A DNA stretch of 64,000 nucleotides from Acinetobacter sp. ANC 3813 (lineage in GTDB: Bacteria > Pseudomonadota > Gammaproteobacteria > Pseudomonadales > Moraxellaceae), in contig NZ_NEGK01000006.1 in the NCBI RefSeq assembly GCF_002135435.1, positions 62,001-126,000 of the forward strand, in the 5' to 3' direction. This document shows, one piece after another, positions 46,009 to 54,833 of the stretch; the stretch's first letter is position 1, and every line of letters begins with the position of its first letter. The translations under genes and the position numbers were made by a program. The notes beneath the pieces were generated by a model. It worked only from the letters and a program-made list of their open reading frames with translations. It did not search any database and was not told where the DNA came from.

Positions 46009-46632
46009 ATGATTTATAAGTTTTATCAGCAGCGTATTTTTCCGCATCTGCTGAATCAAGTGATGCAAACCCCGAGTCTTATGGACAAACGCCGAGAACT
46101 GCTGCTGCCCATTTCAGGCGAAGCATTGGAAATAGGTTTTGGCACCGGGCTGAATCTGCCCTTTTATCAGCAAGTCGATACCCTCTATGCCTTAGAGCCT
46201 AATCCAGATATTTACCATTTGGCTGTACAGAGAGTGCATGAAGCGCCTTTTCTTGTTCAGCACATTCAAGCCAGCGCAGAAAAACTGCCTTTTGCAGACA
46301 GCAGCCTCGACCATATTGTCAGTACATGGACACTCTGCAGCATTGCACAGCTGGATCAAGCGCTAGATGAGGTTTACCGTGTGCTGAAAGTCGGCGGCAC
46401 TTTTCATGTGGTTGAGCATGTGCTGCATAATGAAAAGCCATCCATACAGCGGCTGCAGAGTCTGCTGACTCCGATTCAAAAGCGTTTGGCAGATGGCTGC
46501 CACCTCAACCGCAATATTGAACGCGCCTTAAAAGATGCAGAATTGGAATTAATTGAAGCAGAATATTTTGATGCAGAAGGTATTCCTAGCATTGGCCAGC
46601 GCATGCTGCTGGCACGGGCCGTTAAGCGCTAA
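46009..46632 (+). CDS. Class I SAM-dependent methyltransferase
   Basis: 207 residues. SAM-binding motif I is LEIGFGTGLNLPFY (about 39-52), then LEPNPDIYHLA (motif II), ASAEKLPFADSSLDHIVS (motif III/IV region) and LDEVYRVLKVGGTFHVVEHV (motif V/VI). It belongs to the Methyltransf_11 type. The substrate is not evident. It is transcribed between two minus-strand genes that encode related envelope proteins. There is no strong Shine-Dalgarno sequence, and ATG 46009 is chosen from the frame. Confidence 0.82.
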   Translation: MIYKFYQQRIFPHLLNQVMQTPSLMDKRRELLLPISGEALEIGFGTGLNLPFYQQVDTLYALEPNPDIYHLAVQRVHEAPFLVQHIQASAEKLPFADSSLDHIVSTWTLCSIAQLDQALDEVYRVLKVGGTFHVVEHVLHNEKPSIQRLQSLLTPIQKRLADGCHLNRNIERALKDAELELIEAEYFDAEGIPSIGQRMLLARAVKR

Positions 46633-46667
46633 GGTGCATATCTGAGTGCCTTACGCTCAATCTTGGT

Positions 46668-47261
46668 CTACGATAAAACCTGTATAAATTTGATTTGTAC
46701 AATAGCGCACTGCGGTCTAGGCTGTGGAATGCTCATGCCAGTAACAAAATGCTTTTGCGTTTTCAGTTGCAGGACATCGACATATTGCCCCTGCAGCTCT
46801 ACACGCTGCCCTGCCTTTAAACGGCGCAGCTGTTTTGCAATCTGCGCATTTGGCGCAATCGCGCTAATATTGATGCTGTCTGCACGAACCGCCTCCGCAT
46901 TCAGGCTGGAATTGGGCTGCAGCTGAAATTCATAGCAGCGGCTGTGCTGGTCAAAACTTACCTGCTTCAAGCGCTGAGGATCGGCCAGTTCGCCTTGAGC
47001 CAGCAATACATCGACGTTGCTTAAATAAGCCAAATCATTAAATTCGCCCACCCACGCAGAGGCCCTAAACAGCACGCTGCTTTGCGGCGTATAAAAGCGT
47101 TCTGCGGCAACCGTAAAGTGCCCTGAAAATTCACGGCGCGTGTCAACTTTAAAGTTTTTTAAAACACCAGCCTGCTCCAAATGCGGAATTTCTCTGAAAT
47201 ACTCTTTCCACCCCCAAATCAGCAGCGCTAAAGCGGCAAATGTTAAAATTAAGGGTTTCAT
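46668..47261 (-). CDS. Membrane-anchored protein of unknown family, paralogue of the gene at 45184
   Basis: 197 residues. One N-terminal helix (PLILTFAALALLIWGWKEYF) serves as an uncleaved anchor or signal. The soluble part contains FKVDTRREFSGHFTVAAERF, SAWVGEFNDLAYL and NAQIAKQLRRLKAGQRVELQ-GQYVDV. The IAKQ(I/L)-x-x-x-(K/R)-x-G-x-x-V-x-LQG block and the trailing VxxIxxIQxL strand match the protein at 45184, showing a shared domain. No function is known to me. It lies 24 bases upstream of, and on the same strand as, nothing obvious; the resolvase-like gene ends 24 bases before its start, so the two may form an operon. Confidence 0.7.
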   Translation of the reverse strand: MKPLILTFAALALLIWGWKEYFREIPHLEQAGVLKNFKVDTRREFSGHFTVAAERFYTPQSSVLFRASAWVGEFNDLAYLSNVDVLLAQGELADPQRLKQVSFDQHSRCYEFQLQPNSSLNAEAVRADSINISAIAPNAQIAKQLRRLKAGQRVELQGQYVDVLQLKTQKHFVTGMSIPQPRPQCAIVQIKFIQVLS

Positions 47262-47284
47262 TTCAACAGTCTCCGCTTTAAATA

Positions 47285-47755
47285 TTAAACATCATCAAAA
47301 TCTATACGGATGGTTTCAAAACGCAGCCGCCCTTCCGAGATAGCCTGCGCAATCGCCTGCTGGCCTTTGGTCAAACGCGCGCCGCCGCTTTTAATATCAA
47401 TCAGCACCACTTCAATATCTTCTGCTAAACCATCTCCATCGCGGTAATCGGTATAGCCGTCAAAGACAATATAATCCACAGGATCGCCTAAAAACTTGGC
47501 ATCACTCGGCAAGTACTGAAACTCCGGCAAAATCGGCGCCAGCTGCTCGGCCATTTTGCCTTTCAGCACGGCGCGGCTGGTGTTGACACTGCGTTTTTGC
47601 GCGGCACTCAAACTCTGCTGATGCTCCAGCTCCAGCTCTGCAATATACTTTTCATACTCTGCCCGGATACGCCCATTTCGAGTATTGCTCAGCACCATTG
47701 TCGTCAGCACCACACCTATGCATGCGCCGATCAGCATTGCCATCCATACAGACAT
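47285..47755 (-). CDS. Holliday-junction-resolvase-like membrane protein (PF10107 type)
   Basis: 156 residues. An N-terminal membrane helix (MAMLIGACIGVVLTTMVLSN) is followed by a coiled-coil stretch (YEKYIAELELEHQQSLSAAQ) and a nuclease-like domain: RAVLKGKMAEQLAPIL, DPVDYIVFDGY and EVVLIDIKSGGARLTKGQQA, which looks like a PD-(D/E)xK core (Asp, then D-x-K). A role in DNA repair is suggested by the family name only; a membrane-anchored nuclease is unusual. It is divergent from the ParA-like gene with about 120 bases between. Confidence 0.78.
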   Translation of the reverse strand: MSVWMAMLIGACIGVVLTTMVLSNTRNGRIRAEYEKYIAELELEHQQSLSAAQKRSVNTSRAVLKGKMAEQLAPILPEFQYLPSDAKFLGDPVDYIVFDGYTDYRDGDGLAEDIEVVLIDIKSGGARLTKGQQAIAQAISEGRLRFETIRIDFDDV

Positions 47756-47876
47756 TCAATCTTCCTAAGTTAAAGCGGGCGTCTTTTAATTTGCGCTGCG
47801 ACTTTTGTTTTGAGCCCTATTCAGCGCAGAAAAGAATGATATGCTAGGGACGAGCAGAATAAAATCATTTAGGGTC

Positions 47877-48521
47877 ATGAAAACAATTTTAGTTGCCAAT
47901 CAAAAAGGCGGATGCGGTAAAACGATTACAGCCATTAATTTGGCTTCTGCGCTGGCGCAAAAAGGCTACAAAGTCGCTTTGGCCGATGCAGATACTCAAA
48001 AATCTGCTTTACAGTGGCTGAAACAGCGCCCTGCTTCAGCTGCGCCTATTCAAAGTTTGGATTGGCGCCATGAAAAATCCATTGGCGACGCTTCGAAAAA
48101 TACTGAATATTTAATTATCGATGCGCCTGGCGCGCTTTCAGGCGAACACGCTGAACAGCTGATCAGTGAAGCGCATGCCATTATTACCCCGCTGCAGCCG
48201 TCTTTTTTTGATATTGATTCGACCCGCCGTTTCCTGAAGCATTTGCAAGATATTAAGCGCATCCGCAAAGGCAAAGTGCAGATTTTACTGCTGGCCAACC
48301 GCGTCAAGCCGAACTCGTCCAGTTCTAAAGATATTCAGGACTTCTTTAATAAAATTGAACAGGAACCTGCGGCATGGATTTCTGAACGTACAGCCTATGG
48401 ACAGCTGGCCATGCAGGGCTTAAGTGTCTTTGATAAAACCCAGAAAAATTATCTGGGCATGCAAACACAATGGCAGCCGCTTTTAAATGCGATTATTGAC
48501 GACCCAAGCAATTGGTTTTAA
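47877..48521 (+). CDS. ParA/MinD-family ATPase
   Basis: 214 residues. The deviant Walker A is QKGGCGKT at about 9-16, followed by ADADTQKSALQWL (Walker A' region) and YLIIDAPGALSGE (Walker B). ParA proteins move cargo on the nucleoid; orphan members without ParB, like this one, position other complexes or are of unknown role. ATG 47877 has AGGGTC just before it; the frame upstream is open but unlikely to be translated. The chromosomal parAB locus is elsewhere. Confidence 0.87.
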   Translation: MKTILVANQKGGCGKTITAINLASALAQKGYKVALADADTQKSALQWLKQRPASAAPIQSLDWRHEKSIGDASKNTEYLIIDAPGALSGEHAEQLISEAHAIITPLQPSFFDIDSTRRFLKHLQDIKRIRKGKVQILLLANRVKPNSSSSKDIQDFFNKIEQEPAAWISERTAYGQLAMQGLSVFDKTQKNYLGMQTQWQPLLNAIIDDPSNWF

Positions 48522-48635
48522 TGAACATTTAAACTGCATAAAAAAAGTTGCGCAATTCATTCAATACTTACTAAGCTTGCATGTTCGCCTGCTTAAATTT
48601 CAGTTAATATGGCTTAACAGCCCCGATCAGTGACC

Positions 48636-49775
48636 ATGAATTCAGTGCATCAGTACGCGCCTACTTTACAGAAAGTCTTATTATTCGGGCTGTTTTTCGC
48701 CCTATTATTTCTGAGCTTCAGCGTTCTGAAATACTTTATTGTGCCTGTGGTTTGGGCGGCTATTATTGCCTATATGACATGGCCGCTGTATCAGCGCGTG
48801 CAGCGTATGTGCAATAACCGTTCAACACTCAGCGCAACACTGATGATTATGTCCGTGATGCTGATCATTGGCCTGCCGCTCATTTTTGCGATTTTCCTGC
48901 TGCAGCATGAAGGGCGAAATTTATATTATGAACTGCAAAAGCAGGTCTTTTCTGGCCATGTCAATGTCCCTGATTTTATCCGCCAGCTGCCCTTTATCGG
49001 CAAAGAAGTGTCTCGCACTTTACGCGAACTGAATAATGATCCAAACAGTATTATCCAGTCGATTCAAATTTGGATTCAAGGCCATTTAAACTATGGCAAA
49101 ATTTTACTGAATGAAATCAGTAAGAATATTTTTAAGCTGTGCTTTGCCGTCATGTCGCTGTTCTTCTTTTACCGTGACGGACCAACCATTTTAAGCCAAG
49201 TCAGCAAAGCGCTGGAAATGGTGATTGGGCCTCGCGTACACCATTATTTATCCACCATTTCCGACACAACCCGCGCAGTGGTTTATGGCGTCGGCTTAAC
49301 TGCAATCGCGCAAGCAGCATTGGCTGGCATCAGCTATTTTGTCGCTGGCGTGCCTAATCCAATGCTGCTGACCATTGTCACCTTTATTTTGGCCTTAATT
49401 CCCTTTGGCCCTCCCATCGCTTACACCTCAATCTCGCTTTGGCTGTTTTCGCAAGGTCAAACCATTGAAGCCATTGGCGTCATGGCTTGGGGCGTTTGTG
49501 TAGTCAGCACAGCTGACAACGTGATCCGCCCGCTGGTGATCTCTGGCGCAACTCAAATTCCGTTCCTGCTGATCATGTTTGGTGTACTCGGCGGCTTGGC
49601 AAGTTTTGGCATGGTTGGCTTATTTGTCGGTCCCGTGATTCTTGCGGTACTGCTGGCCATTTGGCGTGAATGGCTGCATGAAACCCAGATAGAACCCGTG
49701 ATGATGCCAAAAGCCTCTATGGTGCATGACTTAGGGCCAGATTCAGACGATACAGACGCGCAACCGAAGATGTAA
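48636..49775 (+). CDS. AI-2E/PerM-family transporter
   Basis: 379 residues with seven to eight hydrophobic helices: LLFGLFFALLFLSFSVLKYF and VVWAAIIAYMTWPLYQ at the N-terminus, then FVAGVPNPMLLTIVTFILAL and PPIAYTSISLWLF in the conserved C-terminal half, and GLFVGPVILAVLLAIWREW near the end. The family includes the AI-2 exporter TqsA and Na+/H+ antiporters, so substrate cannot be inferred. Either GTG 48630 or ATG 48636 may be the start. It follows the ParA-like gene with about 110 bases between. Confidence 0.85.
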   Translation: MNSVHQYAPTLQKVLLFGLFFALLFLSFSVLKYFIVPVVWAAIIAYMTWPLYQRVQRMCNNRSTLSATLMIMSVMLIIGLPLIFAIFLLQHEGRNLYYELQKQVFSGHVNVPDFIRQLPFIGKEVSRTLRELNNDPNSIIQSIQIWIQGHLNYGKILLNEISKNIFKLCFAVMSLFFFYRDGPTILSQVSKALEMVIGPRVHHYLSTISDTTRAVVYGVGLTAIAQAALAGISYFVAGVPNPMLLTIVTFILALIPFGPPIAYTSISLWLFSQGQTIEAIGVMAWGVCVVSTADNVIRPLVISGATQIPFLLIMFGVLGGLASFGMVGLFVGPVILAVLLAIWREWLHETQIEPVMMPKASMVHDLGPDSDDTDAQPKM

Positions 49776-49878
49776 ACCCATCGCAGCAAAAGCCAGCATC
49801 GAGTTACAAAGCACCGACCTAAAGCTGCTGGCAATACGATTTTCTATCTGTTTCAATAATTTAGTTCAAACAGATAGG

Positions 49879-50448
49879 ATGCATAAAATGACAAACTCAT
49901 TGCAAAAGCTAACGCTAAGTGCGGCCTGCACCCTGACAGCGCTCTTTGCTGCAGGATGTTCAACGACTGGAACATTGCCAAGCACGGGTAATGAACAAAC
50001 CATTAAAGTGAATGCCGTCAGCGCTGCAGGTGTAGGCGCGGAGATCGGTACAATCGCTTTTCGTGACAGCGCTGCAGGTCTCGTGATCAGCACCCATTTA
50101 AGTCAGCTGCCGCCTGGCCCGCACGGCTTCCATATTCATGAAAAAGGCTCATGCGACCCTGCTGAAAAAGATGGCAAGATGGGTGCAGCCCTTGCTGCTG
50201 GCAGCCATTACAATCCTAATCAAGCGCCGCACCATGGCACACCGCTTACTGGACACTTAGGCGACCTGCCATTATTGAATGTTGCAGCAGACGGCACGGC
50301 TAAAGTGACGATGATTGCGCCGCGTGTAAAAGCGGCAGATATACAAAACCTTGCCATTATGGTGCATGCAGGCAGTGACAACTATTCAGATGATCCAAAA
50401 CCGCTTGGCGGCGGCGGTGACCGTATTGCGTGCGGCATCATTAAATAA
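49879..50448 (+). CDS. sodC: Cu,Zn superoxide dismutase, lipoprotein form
   Basis: 189 residues. The start includes a lipobox (TALFAAGCSTT), so the enzyme is probably anchored in the envelope. Metal-binding and structural motifs follow: GFHIHEKGSCDP (Cu ligand histidines), GSHYNPNQAPHHG (Cu/Zn bridge and Zn ligands), LTGHLGDLP (Zn Asp), IMVHAGSDNY (Cu His) and GGGGDRIACGII (disulfide Cys). It removes superoxide in the periplasm. ATG at 49879 or the ATG three codons downstream may be the true start. Confidence 0.94.
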   Translation: MHKMTNSLQKLTLSAACTLTALFAAGCSTTGTLPSTGNEQTIKVNAVSAAGVGAEIGTIAFRDSAAGLVISTHLSQLPPGPHGFHIHEKGSCDPAEKDGKMGAALAAGSHYNPNQAPHHGTPLTGHLGDLPLLNVAADGTAKVTMIAPRVKAADIQNLAIMVHAGSDNYSDDPKPLGGGGDRIACGIIK

Positions 50449-50451
50449 CAT

Positions 50452-50531
50452 TGTGGAAAACAATATTGTGGAAAACTACAAAAACTGTGGATAAGTCTTG
50501 GCTTATGCACAGTTATGCGTAATTATCCGCA
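50452..50531. other. Cluster of DnaA-box-like 9-mers
   Basis: Within 80 bases there are TGTGGAAAA (50452), TGTGGAAAA (50467) and TGTGGATAA (50486), which is a perfect reverse DnaA box, then TTATGCACA (50503) and TTATCCGCA (50523) in the opposite orientation, with a weaker TTATGCGTA at 50513. The consensus DnaA box is TTATCCACA. There is no dnaA gene or AT-rich unwinding region here, so it is not obviously the replication origin. Confidence 0.5.
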
Positions 50532-50565
50532 GCGCTCAGCAGATGCTATTCTGCTGGGCTTTTAT
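50531..50565 (+). terminator. Probable terminator after sodC
   Basis: CAGCAGA/TCTGCTG hairpin within a longer imperfect stem, followed by GGGCTTTTA, a short T run. Confidence 0.55.
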
Positions 50566-50696
50566 CCTAAAGTACGGCTCAATCCATACATAAAAAAATA
50601 CACGCTTAATCCACTTTTCAAGCGCCTCAAATTGACAGCTTTGTAAAAAAAGTTCAGGCTAAACCTATAATTAAAACTCGGCTTCAATTCGCCTTT

Positions 50697-52847
50697 ATGA
50701 ACAGTTTGCGCCAGTGGTTTCAGCCTTTCCAATCCAATGCCATTGCCATTTATTGCCTGCAAATATGTATCGTCTTGAGCGGCACAACGCTCGGACTGTA
50801 TTTTTTAGGCTTTGATCAGCTGATTGTCCCTGCAACATTGGGCGCGATTGCCACCGCTCTGACTGATTTTGATGACCGGCTCAGCATCCGGCTGCGTAAT
50901 TTGGCCTATGTCTGCGTGCTGTTTTTCGGTGTCAGCAGTATTTTAGATTTTCTGCATCCTTATAAATTCTTTTTTATTTTATATTTATCACTGTCCAGCG
51001 CCTGCTTTATTTTAATGGGCGCATTAGGCCAGCGCTATGCAGCCATTTCATTCGGCACAATTTTACTGTCTATTTACACTATGTTTGGCCTAGGCGAATA
51101 TGATCACTGGTATTTTCAGCCCAGCTGCTTTGTCTTGGGCGCACTTTGGTACGGCGCAACCGCCATCCTGTTTTATCTGATCAAACCCACACTGGCTGTA
51201 CAGGACAATTTGTCGCGCAGCTTTATGCACATTGCCGATCTGTTGAATGCCAAAGCCCGGCTGTTTGATCCAGACAATCAAGACAATGTCGAAACCCTGC
51301 TTTATGATTTATCCATTCAGAACAGCACAGTGGTGCAAAGCTTTAACCTCACTAAAGCGTCTCTGCTGACTCGTTTAAAAGCTTCACGCGCCAATCACCA
51401 CACCATTTACTGGCTGAATCTGTATTTTCTGGCGCAGGATATTCACGAACAGGCCAGCGCGAATTATTTGCATTATGAAAAGGTTCATCAAAATTTCAGC
51501 CGCACCGATTTGATATTCCGCATTCAGAAAAATCTGCGCCTGCAGGCCCTTGCCTGCCAAACACTGGCGCAGTGCATTTTACGCAATGAAATTTATCAGC
51601 CCAGCGCCTCGTCCACGCATGCGCTAGACAATCTGCACAGCTCCATGCAAGATTGGGTGCATGACAATCCACACAATATGGATGTGAAAAATCTGCAGCT
51701 GATTGTGCGCAATCTGGACAGTGTGCATGAACGCTTATTGCATCTGAATGAGCTGCAGAACCGTCAGGAACAGCGCTATCAGCAGCATATCGATAATCTG
51801 AATTTATACGATGACGACATTCACGGCTGGCATGATTTATGGCTGAAACTGCAGCAGCATCTGACACCGCAGTCAGCCCTATTCCGCCATGCAGTTCGCA
51901 TTGCCTTTGTTTTTGCTGTGGGCTATGGCATTTCCTTGCTGCCCTTTGCCAAAAACGGCTACTGGATTTTGCTGACCAGTTTATTTGTCTGCCAGATGCG
52001 TTATTTTGCCACCAAAAGCCGCTTAAAAATGCGGACTTTGGGCACAGTGCTCGGTGTGATTTTAGGTGTGCCAATTTTATATTTTGTGCCCAGCATTGAA
52101 GGCCAGCTGCTTCTGACCGTGATTTTTGGCGTGTGCTTTTTTTACCTCAGCGCCAAAAAATACGCCATGGCAACACTGATGGCCACCTTAATGGTGCTGC
52201 TGATTTTTAATTTAAAAGGCGCAGGCTACGCCATTATTTTACCGCGCATTATGGACACACTGTTAGGCTGCCTGATTGCATGGTTTGCGGTCAGCTTTAT
52301 TTGGCCTGATTGGGACTTCCGCAATATTTCCGCCACCATTAAAAAAAGCGCCAATGCAACGCTCAATTATTTTGATGCAGTCACAGAACAATACCTGCAT
52401 GGGCAGGACAACAGCATTGATTACCGCCGTGCACGTCGGGCTGCGCATAATGCGCAAACTGAACTGGCCAGCATGATTTCCAGCCTGAGTACAGAGCCTA
52501 ATCCCAACCCTGAGCTGATCCATCATGCCTTCCGCTATTTGGTTTATAGCCATAGCCAGCTCAGCTATATTTCCGCTTTGGGCAGTCACCGCACGCAAGT
52601 ACAGGACACTCAAGTTCTAGAGCTTCTACTGTGGTGTAAAAACACCTTAATTCAGGTTTTGAAGGATCAACTTCCTCTGCCCGAACAGGAAATTCAGCAA
52701 AAACTGCTCGAGATTCAGAATCTGAATACGCAGGAACAGCTGGGCAGCCACTTGCAGCTGGTGCTCAAACAAATCAGCCTATTATTGGAAACCCTGCCTG
52801 AGTTGCTGCTGTTGCGTACAGCATTGCTGCGGCAGGACATAAAATAG
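50697..52847 (+). CDS. FUSC-family (YccS/aromatic acid exporter type) membrane protein
   Basis: 716 residues in two membrane blocks: an N-terminal block (ICIVLSGTTLGLYFLGFDQL through YGATAILFYLIKP, about 20-165), a central soluble region (about 170-390), a second membrane block (VRIAFVFAVGYGISLLPFAK then YWILLTSLFVCQMRY, about 397-540), and a C-terminal helical tail. This is the FUSC/YccS architecture. Members export aromatic acids or other small organic compounds, but most are uncharacterised. The gene is monocistronic, with a strong terminator and the DnaA-box cluster upstream. Confidence 0.88.
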   Translation: MNSLRQWFQPFQSNAIAIYCLQICIVLSGTTLGLYFLGFDQLIVPATLGAIATALTDFDDRLSIRLRNLAYVCVLFFGVSSILDFLHPYKFFFILYLSLSSACFILMGALGQRYAAISFGTILLSIYTMFGLGEYDHWYFQPSCFVLGALWYGATAILFYLIKPTLAVQDNLSRSFMHIADLLNAKARLFDPDNQDNVETLLYDLSIQNSTVVQSFNLTKASLLTRLKASRANHHTIYWLNLYFLAQDIHEQASANYLHYEKVHQNFSRTDLIFRIQKNLRLQALACQTLAQCILRNEIYQPSASSTHALDNLHSSMQDWVHDNPHNMDVKNLQLIVRNLDSVHERLLHLNELQNRQEQRYQQHIDNLNLYDDDIHGWHDLWLKLQQHLTPQSALFRHAVRIAFVFAVGYGISLLPFAKNGYWILLTSLFVCQMRYFATKSRLKMRTLGTVLGVILGVPILYFVPSIEGQLLLTVIFGVCFFYLSAKKYAMATLMATLMVLLIFNLKGAGYAIILPRIMDTLLGCLIAWFAVSFIWPDWDFRNISATIKKSANATLNYFDAVTEQYLHGQDNSIDYRRARRAAHNAQTELASMISSLSTEPNPNPELIHHAFRYLVYSHSQLSYISALGSHRTQVQDTQVLELLLWCKNTLIQVLKDQLPLPEQEIQQKLLEIQNLNTQEQLGSHLQLVLKQISLLLETLPELLLLRTALLRQDIK

Positions 52848-52869
52848 CAAAGATTCGAGTGCTATATAA

Positions 52870-52898
52870 TTAAAACCAAGTTAAAGACTTGGTTTTAA
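52870..52898 (+). terminator. Terminator-like hairpin after the FUSC gene
   Basis: TTAAAACCAAG and CTTGGTTTTAA form an 11-bp stem with a 7-base loop, 22 bases after the stop. The T run is inside the stem, so it may work in both directions. Confidence 0.65.
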
Positions 52899-52993
52899 CC
52901 TTTGATTTTATTATCTTTTAATTACACATTTAGTTTATTTTTCCATCTGGATTTCAGGTACACTCTCCCATCATTCTCATTGAAACAGTGACC

Positions 52994-53293
52994 ATGACTA
53001 TTCAAAATTTACGCCTTGTGGGCGCCCTTGAAGGCCTTTCTTTTCTCCTGCTGCTTTTTGTCGCCATGCCAATGAAGTACATTTTAGGCAATCCTATTCT
53101 GGTCAAATATGTCGGCATGGGACACGGCGTTTTATTTATCGCCTTTTTAGTGGTGCTGTTTGTGGTCTGTGAAAAGCAAAAATGGTCTTTGACAATGTTT
53201 TTAATGGGCTTGATCGCATCAATCCTGCCTTTCGGCCCATTTATCTTTGATGCCAAACTGAAAAAGATGCAAGCGCCTGCACTTCAGTCTTAA
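52994..53293 (+). CDS. DUF3817-family membrane protein
   Basis: 99 residues with three hydrophobic segments. VGALEGLSFLLLLFVAMPMK, followed by YVGMGHGVLFIAFLVVL, matches the DUF3817 pattern (E-G-x-S at the first helix, GxxHG in the second). The C-terminus is lysine-rich. Function is unknown. ATG 52994 is used; GTG 52988 is an alternative. It converges with craA across a strong terminator. Confidence 0.85.
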   Translation: MTIQNLRLVGALEGLSFLLLLFVAMPMKYILGNPILVKYVGMGHGVLFIAFLVVLFVVCEKQKWSLTMFLMGLIASILPFGPFIFDAKLKKMQAPALQS

Positions 53294-53307
53294 AGTACAT
53301 ATCCAAT

Positions 53308-53336
53308 AAAAATCCCCCAAAAGATGGGGGATTTTT
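53308..53336. terminator. Bidirectional terminator between DUF3817 and craA
   Basis: AAAAATCCCCC/GGGGGATTTTT, perfect stem with a 7-base loop, usable from both sides. Confidence 0.9.
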
Positions 53337-53353
53337 ATGTCTTAAACATTCAC

Positions 53354-54583
53354 TCAAAATTCGCCTGCATTTTTTCTTTGCTGCAAAATCGACTGCAGCG
53401 TACTGCGGGGAAAGCTGAACCAGAGCGCAATTAAGGCGAAGCACGACAGCGCAAAAGCCCATAAATGAAAATATTCATACAGTATACGCACCGCTTCAAG
53501 GATGAAGAAAAAGCTGAACATCATCAAAATTGATACCGAAGCCGCCACAGTGCCTTTAGAGACTTCAGAGGACATTAAGGCAAAACGGTACAGCACTGAA
53601 AAGCTGATGCCTTCACCAAAACTCACCAGCGTCATACCGGCAATCAGGCAAATCAGATAATAGCTTTGAATAAAAGTGCCCAGCAGCACCAGTCCTGTAC
53701 CTGCCAGCATTAAAGGCAGCCCGATCAGCACAGTTTTGCCCAAAGGCAATTTATCAATAATTTTCAGCAGTACAATATTGCCGAGAATTAAGCCGCCAAG
53801 CACAGGAAACTGCGCCAAACCATATTGCATGCTGCTCAGGCCCAGCTCTTCAATCAGCAGCACAGGCGACAGCGCAATCCACAGCATCAGCGGCATCGCC
53901 ACCATAGGCAAGCCCAAGGTCAGGGCTAAAAAGCGCGGATTTTTAAAGACCTGTTTAAAATCATGCCAAATATAGCTAATCGGCTGTTTGGGTATACTGC
54001 GCCGCTGCACTGGCATTTTGGCTTTCAGTCCAAACCAGCTGAGACCAGACAGCAAAGCAATGCCAATAAAGCCCCAATGCCATGACACATGGTCAATCAA
54101 AAATGCGCCGAGCACAGGGCCAAGCAGCGGCGCCAGCAGAGAAATATTCGCCATCAGCGCCATCACTTTAATGGCGTCACGCTCTTCAAAAGTTTCCTGA
54201 ATCGCGGCATAGCCCACTGCCGAAATAACCGACAGGCCAAAGCCCTGTAAAAAACGTAACGTGAGGAAGGACTCAATGTTTTTCGTCAGCAGAATAGCCA
54301 AACAGCACAACGTAAAAAAGATAACGCCGCCCAATAGAACTTTTTTGCGGCCTAGGCGGTCTGACAATGGCCCAAGTATCGCTGCCACGCAGGCGCCGCC
54401 CAGCAAATAAAAGGACATGGACGATGGTGCCCAAGCGCTGCTGACGCCAAATTCTTTGGTAATGGCCAGCATGGCTGGCTGAACCAGATCATTGCCGATA
54501 TAAACAGAAAATTCGAATAGCACCAGCGCCAAAGGAAACATGAGTGTCGCGCGGCTGAGCTTTTCAGTTTGTATGTTTTGCAT
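53354..54583 (-). CDS. craA: CraA-like MFS efflux pump (MdfA family)
   Basis: 409 residues, the length of CraA and MdfA. The N-terminus has TLMFPLALVLFEFSVYIGND followed by LVQPAMLAI, including the membrane-embedded Glu of MdfA-type transporters. SDRLGRKKVLLGG is the MFS motif A. The remainder agrees closely with Acinetobacter CraA as I recall it, with GEGISFSVLYRFALMSSEVS highly conserved. CraA exports chloramphenicol and other compounds by proton antiport. It is monocistronic, with convergent terminators on both sides. Confidence 0.9.
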   Translation of the reverse strand: MQNIQTEKLSRATLMFPLALVLFEFSVYIGNDLVQPAMLAITKEFGVSSAWAPSSMSFYLLGGACVAAILGPLSDRLGRKKVLLGGVIFFTLCCLAILLTKNIESFLTLRFLQGFGLSVISAVGYAAIQETFEERDAIKVMALMANISLLAPLLGPVLGAFLIDHVSWHWGFIGIALLSGLSWFGLKAKMPVQRRSIPKQPISYIWHDFKQVFKNPRFLALTLGLPMVAMPLMLWIALSPVLLIEELGLSSMQYGLAQFPVLGGLILGNIVLLKIIDKLPLGKTVLIGLPLMLAGTGLVLLGTFIQSYYLICLIAGMTLVSFGEGISFSVLYRFALMSSEVSKGTVAASVSILMMFSFFFILEAVRILYEYFHLWAFALSCFALIALWFSFPRSTLQSILQQRKNAGEF

Positions 54584-54674
54584 GATGGCCTACGCAAGAG
54601 CGCTATAGAGTTGAGCTGTATCTGCAGATGCAGAGAAACACAGCAGCCCAAAATCAGCACTGTAAATAATAAAT

Positions 54675-54711
54675 TTTAATAAAATAAAATGCGCCGTATG
54701 CACTCGGCGCA
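54675..54711 (-). terminator. Terminator downstream of the pirin gene
   Basis: TGCGCCG/CGGCGCA hairpin (54690-54711) with a T-rich tail on the minus strand (TTTTATTTTATT), about 120 bases past the pirin stop. Confidence 0.55.
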
Positions 54712-54833
54712 CATGAGCATAATGCGGATGAATTAAAATAATGAAGAGGCGTTAAGCCATGTACAGCTTATTTTAGCAAGCTTGCAGCCGCTTGTATTGC
54801 TGCTTTATGCGACACGGCGCGGCAATTAAAATT

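Noticed and set aside
50452..50531. Chromosomal replication origin
   Set aside because: No dnaA, dnaN or gyrB nearby and no clear AT-rich unwinding element; the site is reported only as a DnaA-box cluster.
51496..52074. 192-codon minus-strand frame inside the FUSC gene
   Set aside because: It lies antisense within a well-supported membrane protein gene and has a composition typical of a shadow frame.
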